From Acholeplasmataceae bacterium (GTDB lineage: Bacteria; Bacillota; Negativicutes; Acidaminococcales; Acidaminococcaceae), in assembly GCA_012744295.1 (NCBI GenBank), contig JAAYIB010000047.1, forward strand, positions 1 through 26,079: a stretch of DNA of 26,079 nt, written 5' to 3'. The notes under the pieces were generated by a model. That model ran no database searches and was not told the DNA's origin. It saw only the letters and a list, made by a program, of their open reading frames with translations. The position numbers were made by a program, and so were the translations under genes. The first letter of the stretch is position 1; every line of letters starts with the position of its first letter. Positions 15,319-22,458 of the stretch are shown here, piece by piece.

Positions 15319-15327
15319 ATTTTAGCA
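15319..15327 (-). promoter_or_regulatory. Extended -10 promoter of the yitT-family gene
   Basis: The minus strand reads TGCTAAAAT at 15327-15319. The -35 region at 15347-15342 is a poor match (CTTTCC). A 13-bp palindrome (15347-15359) borders it. Confidence 0.55.
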
Positions 15328-15346
15328 TACTTCGCAGAAAAGGAAA

Positions 15347-15359
15347 GACAAATTTTGTC
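15347..15359. promoter_or_regulatory. 13-bp palindrome, possible operator
   Basis: GACAAA-T-TTTGTC is a perfect odd palindrome placed at the -35 border of the yitT-family promoter, in the divergent yitT-ispE gap. It could bind a dimeric regulator; no regulator family is recognised from it. Confidence 0.4.
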
Positions 15360-15366
15360 CGAACGT

Positions 15367-15412
15367 AAAATGCGTATGAATTTCGTAATTGTCCAATAAA
15401 ATTTCGCATTTT
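15367..15412. repeat. Inverted repeat AAAATGCG / CGCATTTT
   Basis: AAAATGCG (15367-15374) is matched by CGCATTTT (15405-15412) across 30 bases, with weaker inner pairing of AATTT with AAATT. A T run follows on the plus strand just before the ispE promoter. It could be an operator or a weak terminator-like hairpin. Confidence 0.4.
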
Positions 15413-15416
15413 TTCC

Positions 15417-15445
15417 TTGCCAGCGAAGGGATAGAAGGATAGAAT
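15417..15445 (+). promoter_or_regulatory. Promoter of the ispE-purR-glmU operon
   Basis: The -35 is TTGCCA (15417-15422) and the -10 is TAGAAT (15440-15445), with a 17-bp spacer. A second perfect TATAAT lies at 15452-15457 without a good -35, so a second start is possible. Confidence 0.7.
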
Positions 15446-15507
15446 GTATTATATAATTAGCGCAAAGTATTCATTATCCACGACGAATTGTTTAGGGGAG
15501 CGAAGCT

Positions 15508-16365
15508 ATGTTGGAACGAGCCTTTGGCAAGGTTAACCTGGCCCTCGACATTGTCGGCAGGCGTGGGGACGGCTATCATGAGTTAAAGATGTTGCTGCAG
15601 GGAATTGATTTTTGCGACGAAGTCGAAATCCTTCCGGCACGCGAACTTCAGGTTACAACTGACAGGCCGGACGTACCGGACGGACCCGGCAACCTGGCCT
15701 TTAAGGCTGTGCTGCTGATGTCTGAAAGAAGCGGAAGAAAGCCGAACGTTCAGGTGCGTATTACAAAGCGGATCTTCGCCGCGGCGGGACTTGCGGGCGG
15801 CAGTGCCGACGCCGCCGCCGTCTTGCGGGGCCTGAACCGGCTCTGGAGTTTATTCTGGCCGGCGGAAAAACTTGAGAAGCTGGCGGCGGAGCTTGGCTCC
15901 GACGTGCCGTTCTGCATCAGGGGCGGCACGGTGCTGGCAACGGGAAGGGGCGAAATTTTAGAGCCGCTGCCGGATCTTGACGAGCACTGGCTGGTACTCG
16001 CCAAACCGCGCATTGAAGTTTCAACGGCCTGGGCTTATCGTAACTACTCGGCCGCAACCGTCACGGAGCGGCCAAAGCTCGCGCCGCTGCTTGCGGCAGT
16101 ACAGGCGAACGACAGACAAGCATTATACGCTGGCATGGGCAACGTGCTTGAAAGCGTGACATGCCGTACCTACAAAGAGATCGCCGCCATCAAGGAGGAA
16201 ATGGTGCGTGCCGGCGCGGCAAGAAGCCTGATGTCCGGCAGCGGACCAACTGTCTTCGGACTGGTTGACTCACAGGAAAAGGGAGAGGCTGTTCTGGCAG
16301 CCGTGACAAATAAATTTGACGTAGAGACCGTGTTGACCAAAACTTTGAGGAGGAATGAATCATGA
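15508..16365 (+). CDS. ispE: 4-diphosphocytidyl-2-C-methyl-D-erythritol kinase
   Basis: IspE is the ATP-dependent kinase of the MEP pathway, which makes isoprenoid precursors for quinones and for the undecaprenyl carrier of the cell wall. The 285-residue GHMP kinase has GKVNLALDIVGRRGDGYHEL at the N terminus, the ATP-binding AAAGLAGGSADAAA (91-104) and the C-terminal SLMSGSGPTVFGL loop. AGGGGAG lies 7 bases before the ATG. The order ispE then purR follows Bacillus, but two genes (a GntR regulator and a nucleotidyltransferase) are inserted. The stop overlaps the start of the regulator by four bases. Confidence 0.97.
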   Translation: MLERAFGKVNLALDIVGRRGDGYHELKMLLQGIDFCDEVEILPARELQVTTDRPDVPDGPGNLAFKAVLLMSERSGRKPNVQVRITKRIFAAAGLAGGSADAAAVLRGLNRLWSLFWPAEKLEKLAAELGSDVPFCIRGGTVLATGRGEILEPLPDLDEHWLVLAKPRIEVSTAWAYRNYSAATVTERPKLAPLLAAVQANDRQALYAGMGNVLESVTCRTYKEIAAIKEEMVRAGAARSLMSGSGPTVFGLVDSQEKGEAVLAAVTNKFDVETVLTKTLRRNES

Positions 16366-17045
16366 GCGGCCACCTTAGTCCCATCAAATTGGATAGTTAC
16401 AAACCTTTGCGTGAGCTTGTCTGCGAAAAAATCCGGCAGGCAATCACAAGCGGCATCTTTAAATCCGGTGAAAGGCTCATGGAAATCCAACTGGCCGAGG
16501 AAATGGGCGTGAGCAGGACCCCCGTGCGTGAAGCTATTCGCAAGCTTGAGCTTGAAGGCTTCGTGGTCATGATTCCGCGGCGCGGCACTTATGTTGCCGA
16601 CATTTCCATAAAAGACCTGACGGAGGTTTATGAAATCAGAACGGCTCTCGACGTGCTTGCGGCCGGTCTTGCCGCAGAACGCATCAGCGACGAGGAGCTT
16701 GAAGCCATGCAGCGACTCCTCGTGGAAATCGGCGAATACATCGAGGAAGGCAATCTCGAAAAAATCGTGGAAACCGATACGGCTTTCCACGACATACTTT
16801 ACCAGGCAAGCCGCAACGAGCGTCTGGTCAGCATCATCAACAGCCTCCGGGAGCAAATCACAACCTTGCGCGGACGGTCCATGCATTATCCGGGACGCCT
16901 GGCCAATACGCTTGCCGAGCACCGCATCATAGTCGACAGTCTTGCCCAAAGGGATTCCGAGAAAGCACAAAAAGCCGTGCGCGAGCACATGGAAAATGCC
17001 GAACAGACATTGCTGAAGGCAATTGAGGAAGAAAGGGAAGTCTGA
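16362..17045 (+). CDS. GntR-family regulator, FadR/FCD type
   Basis: This 227-residue transcription factor has an N-terminal winged helix (about 12-75; SGERLMEIQLAEEMGVSRTPVREAIRKLELEGFV) and a C-terminal all-helical FCD ligand domain. The metal-binding set of many FCD proteins is present: D139 and H143 (DTAFH), H187 (EHR) and H209 (REHM). The ligand is therefore likely a small carboxylate held by a divalent metal, by family analogy. It overlaps ispE (ATGA) and is followed by a nucleotidyltransferase 24 bases later. It may act on genes elsewhere; no clear operator is seen inside the operon. Confidence 0.92.
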   Translation: MSGHLSPIKLDSYKPLRELVCEKIRQAITSGIFKSGERLMEIQLAEEMGVSRTPVREAIRKLELEGFVVMIPRRGTYVADISIKDLTEVYEIRTALDVLAAGLAAERISDEELEAMQRLLVEIGEYIEEGNLEKIVETDTAFHDILYQASRNERLVSIINSLREQITTLRGRSMHYPGRLANTLAEHRIIVDSLAQRDSEKAQKAVREHMENAEQTLLKAIEEEREV

Positions 17046-17069
17046 TTGTAAAAGGAGCAGCTGCGGATA

Positions 17070-17849
17070 ATGTATGACGCTATCATTCTGGCCGGCGGCA
17101 CTTGCGGCTGGCTGAAAAAAATGGCCGGCACGGATTATCGTGCGACGGCAGAACTCGCAGGCAGACCGTTGATTGCCTATATCGTGGAGGCTCTTACCGC
17201 CTCCGGTGTCATCGGAGACATTACAATCGCCGGCGATCTCGTTAATTTGTCGGCAATTGACCTGCCGGCAGAAGTGCGCTTAGTAGCCGCCGCCGGCAGT
17301 ATGCTGCAAACTGCGGAAGCCGCAGTCAAAGCTTCCGGAGCCGAAAAACCCGTTCTTTTCGTTACGGATGACATTCCGCTTCTGACTCCCGATGCCGTTC
17401 GCGATTTCTTAATGCAGACCGAGGGGCGTACGGCAGATGTTTTTTACCCCATTGTTTCCAGGGACGCTTGCGAAAGCAAATTCCCGGGAAGCCGCCGCAC
17501 TTATGTCAAGTTAAAAGAGGGAGTTTTTACCGGCGGCAACATACTCCTGGTGCGCCCCGAGGTGGTTGCATCCTGCCAAAGTGCCGCCGAGGAAGTTTTT
17601 GCGCGCCGCAAAAGGCCCCTCGAGCTGTGCGGCTGGCTCGGCTGGCGTTTTATTTTGCGGTTTCTTCTCCGCCGTCTTGCCATTCGTGATGTTGAGCAAA
17701 GAGCCTCAAGCCTTCTGGGCTTCCAAGGCTCTGTCGTCAGGTCATGCTTTCCGGAAATCGGCATCGATGTCGACAAGGAGACTGACTGGCGGTTTATGTC
17801 TGAATATCTGCGCGCCCCGCAGTCAAGGTCTGTCGACAAGCTTCAATAG
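17070..17849 (+). CDS. MobA-like nucleotidyltransferase-fold protein, function unknown
   Basis: This 259-residue protein has the NTP-transferase fold: MYDAIILAGG at the start, ELAGRPLIAYIVEAL after it and FVTDDIPLLT for the metal-binding aspartates. The nucleotide-binding loop is unusual: the GxGTRMxxxxPK or GxSxRMGxxK signature is replaced by GGTCGWLKKMAGTDYRATAE, without the expected RM and PK/GxxK residues. The C-terminal part (about 190-250) has a basic hydrophobic stretch WLGWRFILRFLLRRLAI and then FPEIGIDVDKETDW, which recalls MobA-like proteins. The substrate is unknown; a sugar- or cofactor-nucleotide role is possible. GGAG lies 12 bases before the ATG, a wide spacing. I recall similar genes near ispE/purR in other anaerobic Firmicutes but cannot verify this here. 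Confidence 0.8.
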   Translation: MYDAIILAGGTCGWLKKMAGTDYRATAELAGRPLIAYIVEALTASGVIGDITIAGDLVNLSAIDLPAEVRLVAAAGSMLQTAEAAVKASGAEKPVLFVTDDIPLLTPDAVRDFLMQTEGRTADVFYPIVSRDACESKFPGSRRTYVKLKEGVFTGGNILLVRPEVVASCQSAAEEVFARRKRPLELCGWLGWRFILRFLLRRLAIRDVEQRASSLLGFQGSVVRSCFPEIGIDVDKETDWRFMSEYLRAPQSRSVDKLQ

Positions 17850-17901
17850 CATAGCGCTTATTTGCTCGTAAAGAGCGAAGATCAAAGAATAGAGGTGTGA
17901 C

Positions 17902-18708
17902 ATGGGCAAAATACGAAGGATTGAAAGGGTGGCGGCACTGACCAAGGAATTGGTCGACCATCCTTACGAGCTTTATTCCTTTACAGATTTTTGCAAACGT
18001 TACGATGTTGCAAAGTCAACGTTGAGCGAAGACGTTCAGGCCATCAGGAACGGCTTGGCCGCATATGACCTGGGCATCGTTGAAACACTGGCGGGAGCGG
18101 CGGGAGGAGTCCGCTTCATTCCTTGTCATACCAAGGTCTCCGACGAAGAATTTCTCAAGGCATTGGCCGTGAGAATGGCCGAACCTGAAAGAATACTGCC
18201 GGGCGGTATGATTTATATGAATGATTTGCTGCTGACGCCGAAACTGCTGCTCAGGCTCGGAGAAATAATTATGAGCCGTAACAAGGGTCATGTTCCGGAA
18301 TATGTGATGACTGTGGAAACCAAAGGCATACCTTTGGCTCTTTTTGTTGCCAGGGCTTATAACGTGCCCCTCGTGATGGCTCGGAGAGAGAGCCGGATTA
18401 CTGAAGGCTCCGCGGTCAGCATCAATTATGTCAGCGGTTCGACCAAAAGGATTCAGGCAATGTCGCTGCCGAAGCGGGCGCTTCCGGCTGAGGCGCGCGT
18501 GCTGATTGTCGATGACTTCATGAAGGCGGGCGGCACTGCAAAAGGTCTGCGCGACCTTGCCCTGGAAGTAGGAGCCGAAGTTGTCGGAACCGGTTTTCTG
18601 GTTGCGACGCGTGAACCCGAACACAAGATGGTTGACGATTACTTTTCGCTTTTCGTCCTTCACGGCGTTGATGACGCGGCCAGGACCATCGACATCAGGC
18701 CTAACTAA
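17902..18708 (+). CDS. purR: Pur operon repressor PurR (Bacillus type)
   Basis: The Bacillus-type PurR represses purine synthesis genes and is released by PRPP. The 268-residue protein has an N-terminal winged helix (about 1-75; FTDFCKRYDVAKSTLSEDVQAIR) and a phosphoribosyltransferase-fold effector domain with the PRPP motif VLIVDDFMKAGGTAKGL (D204/D205). It is not the LacI-type PurR of enterobacteria. AGAGGTG precedes the ATG by a few bases. Its neighbours glmU and prs (the PRPP-making enzyme) are the same as in Bacillus, but a threonine ammonia-lyase replaces yabJ and spoVG between purR and glmU. Confidence 0.96.
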   Translation: MGKIRRIERVAALTKELVDHPYELYSFTDFCKRYDVAKSTLSEDVQAIRNGLAAYDLGIVETLAGAAGGVRFIPCHTKVSDEEFLKALAVRMAEPERILPGGMIYMNDLLLTPKLLLRLGEIIMSRNKGHVPEYVMTVETKGIPLALFVARAYNVPLVMARRESRITEGSAVSINYVSGSTKRIQAMSLPKRALPAEARVLIVDDFMKAGGTAKGLRDLALEVGAEVVGTGFLVATREPEHKMVDDYFSLFVLHGVDDAARTIDIRPN

Positions 18709-18718
18709 AAAATGCCGG

Positions 18719-18727
18719 AAAGGGGAG
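18719..18727 (+). promoter_or_regulatory. Ribosome-binding site deciding the ilvA/tdcB start
   Basis: AAAGGGGAG lies 5 bases before GTG 18733, whereas the upstream in-frame ATG 18712 has no Shine-Dalgarno sequence. The GTG is therefore preferred. Confidence 0.7.
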
Positions 18728-18732
18728 ATACC

Positions 18733-19947
18733 GTGGATAAGGATTCAGTAACATTGAAAGACGTGGAAGCAGCGGCAGAAAGGCTGCAAAATGTCGTACA
18801 TAGAACTCCGCTGGAAAGCAGCCACACCTTCAGCCAGATGGCAGGCCACGAAGTCTGCCTGAAACTGGAAAACATGCAGAGAACCGGGTCCTTCAAGGTC
18901 AGAGGGGCGTCCAACTGCATTCAGCTGTTGCCTGACGAGAAGAAGGCCTGCGGCGTTATCACGGCTTCGGCCGGCAATCATGCGCAGGGCGTGGCGCTCG
19001 GCGCTGCGGCGGCAAAAATCAGGTCTACCATCGTGATGCCGGAGGGGGCGCCTCTGGCCAAGGTTGAAGCAACGAAAAGCTACGGAGCAGAGGTTGTTCT
19101 GGCCGGTTCGGTTTATGACGAGGCCTACGAAGAGGCTCTTCGCATACAGCAGGCAACGGGTGCGACCTTTGTCCATGCTTATGATAACCCGGCGGTAATT
19201 GCCGGACAGGGAACGATAGGCCTGGAAATTCTGGAGCAGTGCCCCGACGTACAGGCCATAGCCGTACCGGTTGGCGGCGGCGGGCTTCTTGCCGGCGTTG
19301 CGGTCGCCGTGAAGGCGAAGGCGCCGCATGTCAAGGTTTACGGCGTTCAGGCTACCGGCGCTCCGGCCCTTTATTTGTCAAAACACGCAGGCAAGTGGGT
19401 GGAAACGCCTGAAGCACATACGATTGCCGACGGTATAGCGGTCAAACAGCCGGGAAAAATCACCTATCGGCTGATTCAAAAATATGTTGACGACATCGTG
19501 GTGGTGAAGGATGACGTGATTGCGGCCACAATCCTGTTAATGATGGAAAGGGCCAAGATGATAGCGGAAGGAGCGGGGGCGACGGCTCTGGCCGGCATTC
19601 TGCACGGCAGTCTGCCGTACTCAGGCAAGACGGCGGCGGTAATTTCCGGCGGTAATATCGACGTCAACATGATTTCCCGCGTGATTGAGAACGGCCTTGT
19701 CAAATCGGGCCGCCGCATCAAGCTGGTAACGCATCTGACCGACAGGCCGGGCGAACTTTTGAAATTCATCTCCTACATCAGGGAGCATCGCGCCAATATC
19801 GTATTTATTCATCACGAGCACTCCGGCAGGAACCTGCCGATTGGGCATACACAGGTTGAAATGGATCTGGAAACGCGCGACCATGTGCACGGAGAAGTGA
19901 TTATCGCAGCTCTGAGACGTGCCGGGTACCGCGTTGAGCTAATTTGA
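18733..19947 (+). CDS. Threonine ammonia-lyase with C-terminal ACT domain
   Basis: The enzyme deaminates threonine to 2-oxobutyrate and ammonia, the entry to isoleucine synthesis or to threonine fermentation. The 404-residue protein is a fold-II PLP enzyme: PLP lysine K55 in GSFKVRGA, ASAGNHAQGVA, the phosphate loop VPVGGGGLLAG and the SGGN motif are all present. An ACT-like domain covers about 327-404 (RRIKLVTHLTDRPGELLKFI). One ACT domain and 404 residues fit the IlvA/TdcB intermediate form of Firmicutes rather than the 514-residue two-ACT enzyme. It sits between purR and glmU, where Bacillus has yabJ (RidA), a protein that disposes of the reactive enamine made by this very enzyme. ilvA or tdcB is the likely name. 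Confidence 0.92.
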   Translation: MDKDSVTLKDVEAAAERLQNVVHRTPLESSHTFSQMAGHEVCLKLENMQRTGSFKVRGASNCIQLLPDEKKACGVITASAGNHAQGVALGAAAAKIRSTIVMPEGAPLAKVEATKSYGAEVVLAGSVYDEAYEEALRIQQATGATFVHAYDNPAVIAGQGTIGLEILEQCPDVQAIAVPVGGGGLLAGVAVAVKAKAPHVKVYGVQATGAPALYLSKHAGKWVETPEAHTIADGIAVKQPGKITYRLIQKYVDDIVVVKDDVIAATILLMMERAKMIAEGAGATALAGILHGSLPYSGKTAAVISGGNIDVNMISRVIENGLVKSGRRIKLVTHLTDRPGELLKFISYIREHRANIVFIHHEHSGRNLPIGHTQVEMDLETRDHVHGEVIIAALRRAGYRVELI

Positions 19948-19970
19948 GACTTAGGACGGGGGAGACTATT

Positions 19971-21341
19971 ATGTCGGATTTGGTGGCAGTAATATTAGCC
20001 GCCGGCAAGGGTACGAGGATGCGTTCCTCTTTGCCGAAGGTATTGCATAAGGTGGCAGGCAAACCGATGCTTGACCATGTTCTGCAGGCCGCGGAAACGG
20101 CGGGCGCGGACAAAAAAGTCGTGGTCGCAGGCTTCGCTTCCGAACAGGTTGCCGCTTTTGTGGGCCGGCGTGCGGATATTGTCGTGCAGGCGGAGCAGCT
20201 CGGTACGGGACATGCGGTTTTGCAGACGGCTTCCCTTTTGCGCGATTATCACGGAACAGTTATGATTATCTGCGGTGATACGCCGCTTCTTGACGGTGAG
20301 GAGTTAAAGGCTTTTTACCGGAAACACCTGGCCGCAAAAGCGGCAGCCACTGTTCTGACGGCAGTCGTTAGCGAACCTGCCGGCTACGGACGCGTCTTGC
20401 GAAATGCTGCCGGAAATGTTACGGCGATCGTTGAAGAAAAGGACGCGACGGATGAAGAGAAGGCCATCTGCGAGATTAATACGGGCATTTACTGCATCGA
20501 GTCGCCGCTCCTGTTTGAAGCCCTGTCTTCCATTACCTGCAGCAATGCCCAAGGCGAGTATTACCTGACAGACGTCCTGGCAAGCCTCGACCGTATGGGT
20601 CAAAAGGTTGCCGGTGTTACGACCGGGGACACGGACATGATTCTTGGAATCAATTCACGCCGGCAGCTGGCCGAGGCCGAAGCAATCATGCGCAGGCGCG
20701 TTTTAGACCGCCTGATGGACGAGGGTGTAACAATCATGGACCCTGCCAGCACCTTTATCGAGCCTACCGTGGAAATAGGCAGGGACAGCATAATTTATCC
20801 TTTTACCTGGCTGGAAGGCTGCACGAAAATCGGTCCGGAAAGCGAGATCGGACCTCAGGTCAGGCTGACCGACGTGCTTGTCGGTTCCGGCTCGAAGCTC
20901 CAGTTTGTCTACGGGCATGACTGCCTTGTCGGAAGCAAGGCGACAATCGGGCCCTACGTACACCTGCGTCCGGATACCGTCATTGAGGAGGGAGTCAAGC
21001 TCGGCAACTTCGTCGAGGTCAAGAATTCGCATATCGGCAGCGGCAGTAAGGTTCCGCATCTTTCCTACATCGGGGACAGCGACGTCGGCTCAGGGGTCAA
21101 CATCGGCTGCGGCTGCGTCACGGTAAACTATGACGGCAGGCAGAAACACCGTACGGTCATAGAGGACGGGGCCTTTATCGGCTGCAACAGCAACCTCGTC
21201 GCTCCGGTGACGATCGGCGAAGGCGCTTACGTGGCTGCGGGTTCGACCGTTACCAAGAACGTGCCGTCGGGCGATCTGGGCGTGGCACGCGCCAAGCAAA
21301 GCAATATCAAGGGCTGGGCGGCGAAACGACGCGAGCCGTAA
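19971..21341 (+). CDS. glmU: Bifunctional UDP-GlcNAc pyrophosphorylase / glucosamine-1-phosphate acetyltransferase
   Basis: GlmU acetylates glucosamine-1-phosphate and then couples it to UMP, giving UDP-GlcNAc for peptidoglycan. The 456-residue protein has the nucleotidyltransferase signature LAAGKGTRMRSSLPK (9-23), the middle sequences EQLGTGHAV and EINTGIY, and a C-terminal left-handed beta helix of hexapeptide repeats (about 250-440; IGRDSIIYPFTWLEG, VKLGNFVEVKNSHIG, VNIGCGCVTVNYDG). ATG 19971 is chosen because GGGGGAG (19958-19964) is 6 bases upstream; the in-frame codon at 19944 overlaps the previous gene and has no ribosome-binding site. The gene precedes prs as in Bacillus. Confidence 0.97.
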   Translation: MSDLVAVILAAGKGTRMRSSLPKVLHKVAGKPMLDHVLQAAETAGADKKVVVAGFASEQVAAFVGRRADIVVQAEQLGTGHAVLQTASLLRDYHGTVMIICGDTPLLDGEELKAFYRKHLAAKAAATVLTAVVSEPAGYGRVLRNAAGNVTAIVEEKDATDEEKAICEINTGIYCIESPLLFEALSSITCSNAQGEYYLTDVLASLDRMGQKVAGVTTGDTDMILGINSRRQLAEAEAIMRRRVLDRLMDEGVTIMDPASTFIEPTVEIGRDSIIYPFTWLEGCTKIGPESEIGPQVRLTDVLVGSGSKLQFVYGHDCLVGSKATIGPYVHLRPDTVIEEGVKLGNFVEVKNSHIGSGSKVPHLSYIGDSDVGSGVNIGCGCVTVNYDGRQKHRTVIEDGAFIGCNSNLVAPVTIGEGAYVAAGSTVTKNVPSGDLGVARAKQSNIKGWAAKRREP

Positions 21342-21349
21342 TTTGCGGG

Positions 21350-21378
21350 TTGCGACTCTTGCGGCATAGTTGTATACT
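21350..21378 (+). promoter_or_regulatory. Promoter of prs
   Basis: The -35 is TTGCGA (21350-21355) and the -10 is TATACT (21373-21378), with a 17-bp spacer and a TG directly before the -10. No terminator lies between glmU and prs, so this adds to read-through from upstream. Confidence 0.65.
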
Positions 21379-21429
21379 TGTAAGGATAGCTTTCATTTGT
21401 AAAGAATTTAACATTGGAGGTATTGCGTA

Positions 21430-22386
21430 ATGTTGGAAGACAACGCTAAAGCTTTAAGGATTTTCTCGGGGAATGCGAATCCGGATTTGGCGCGTGAAAT
21501 TGCCGCTTATTTGGGTACAACCGTTGGGGATGCCGCCATCAACCGTTTTAACAACGGCGAGGTGCAGGTCATGGTCAATGAGAGCGTCCGCGGCAAGGAC
21601 ATCTTCATCGTGCAGCCCACGTGCGGCCCGATTGTGAACGACAACGTGATGGAGCTTTTGATTATGGCCGATGCCTTCAAGCGCGCCAGCGCCAAGCATA
21701 TTACCGCGGTCGTTCCTTATTACGGTTATGCCAGGCAAGACAGGAAGGCTCGCGGCCGTGAGCCGATTACCGCCAAGCTGATGGCGGATCTTCTGACGAC
21801 TGCGGGCGTGACGCGCGTGGTAACGATTGATTTGCACGCGGCTCAGATTCAGGGCTTTTTCAACATACCGGTTGACCATATGCCGGGCGGACCGATTCTG
21901 GCCGACTATATCAAGGAGAAGAATCTGGAAAATCCTGTCGTTGTCTCTCCGGATCTTGGCGGCGTAAGCCGTGCCCGTCTGATAGCGGAAAAACTGAACT
22001 GCAGCATTGCGATTATCGACAAGCGGCGTCCGGAACCTGGGGTAGCCGAAGTGATGAACCTGATCGGCTCGGTGGAAGGCAAGACCGCAATCATGGTAGA
22101 CGACATGGTCGACACCGCAGGCTCGCTGACAGAGGGCGCACGCGCGCTGATGAAGTTCGGCGCGAAAGAGGTTTACGCCTGCTGTACGCACGCCGTCCTT
22201 ACCGCGCCTGCGATGCAAAGAATTGACGAGTCGGGAATCAAGGAATTGATTGTGACGAATACGATACCGCTGACTCCGGAAAAGCAGCATCCGAAAATAA
22301 AGGTTTTGTCAGTTGCGCCGATTCTGGCCGAAACAATTCTGCGTATCTATAACGAGCTGTCTGTCAGCCAATTGTTTGAAGATTAG
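21430..22386 (+). CDS. prs: Ribose-phosphate pyrophosphokinase (PRPP synthase)
   Basis: Prs makes PRPP from ribose-5-phosphate and ATP for nucleotide, histidine and tryptophan synthesis. The 318-residue class I enzyme has GNANPDLAREIA, the flexible-loop sequence YYGYARQDRKARGREPITAK, VVTIDLHAAQIQGFF and the PRPP loop MVDDMVDTAGSL (D224/D225 onward). GGAGGT lies 8 bases before the ATG. Its product is the inducer of the PurR protein encoded upstream in the same cluster. Length and sequence are ordinary for the family. Confidence 0.97.
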   Translation: MLEDNAKALRIFSGNANPDLAREIAAYLGTTVGDAAINRFNNGEVQVMVNESVRGKDIFIVQPTCGPIVNDNVMELLIMADAFKRASAKHITAVVPYYGYARQDRKARGREPITAKLMADLLTTAGVTRVVTIDLHAAQIQGFFNIPVDHMPGGPILADYIKEKNLENPVVVSPDLGGVSRARLIAEKLNCSIAIIDKRRPEPGVAEVMNLIGSVEGKTAIMVDDMVDTAGSLTEGARALMKFGAKEVYACCTHAVLTAPAMQRIDESGIKELIVTNTIPLTPEKQHPKIKVLSVAPILAETILRIYNELSVSQLFED

Positions 22387-22395
22387 AATTACTTA

Positions 22396-22426
22396 AAAAT
22401 GCTTATCCTTCGCGGATAGGCATTTT
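22396..22426 (+). terminator. Weak terminator or attenuating hairpin after prs
   Basis: AAAATGC-T-TATCC pairs with GGATA-G-GCATTTT around a TTCGC loop, but the T run is only four bases and the next gene starts 32 bases later. Partial read-through into the deacetylase gene is likely, since no clear promoter is seen for that gene. Confidence 0.55.
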
Positions 22427-22458
22427 GGTCATTATGCTTGACGCGAAGGAGTAAAAGC

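Noticed and set aside
15355..15367. PurBox-like CCGAAC near the yitT-family promoter
   Set aside because: Only the core CCGAAC matches; the AT flanks are imperfect and the second, inverted box needed for PurR binding is not present.
17850..17901. Terminator between the nucleotidyltransferase gene and purR
   Set aside because: The only hairpin (TTTGCTC with GAGCGAA) is short and imperfect and has no T run.
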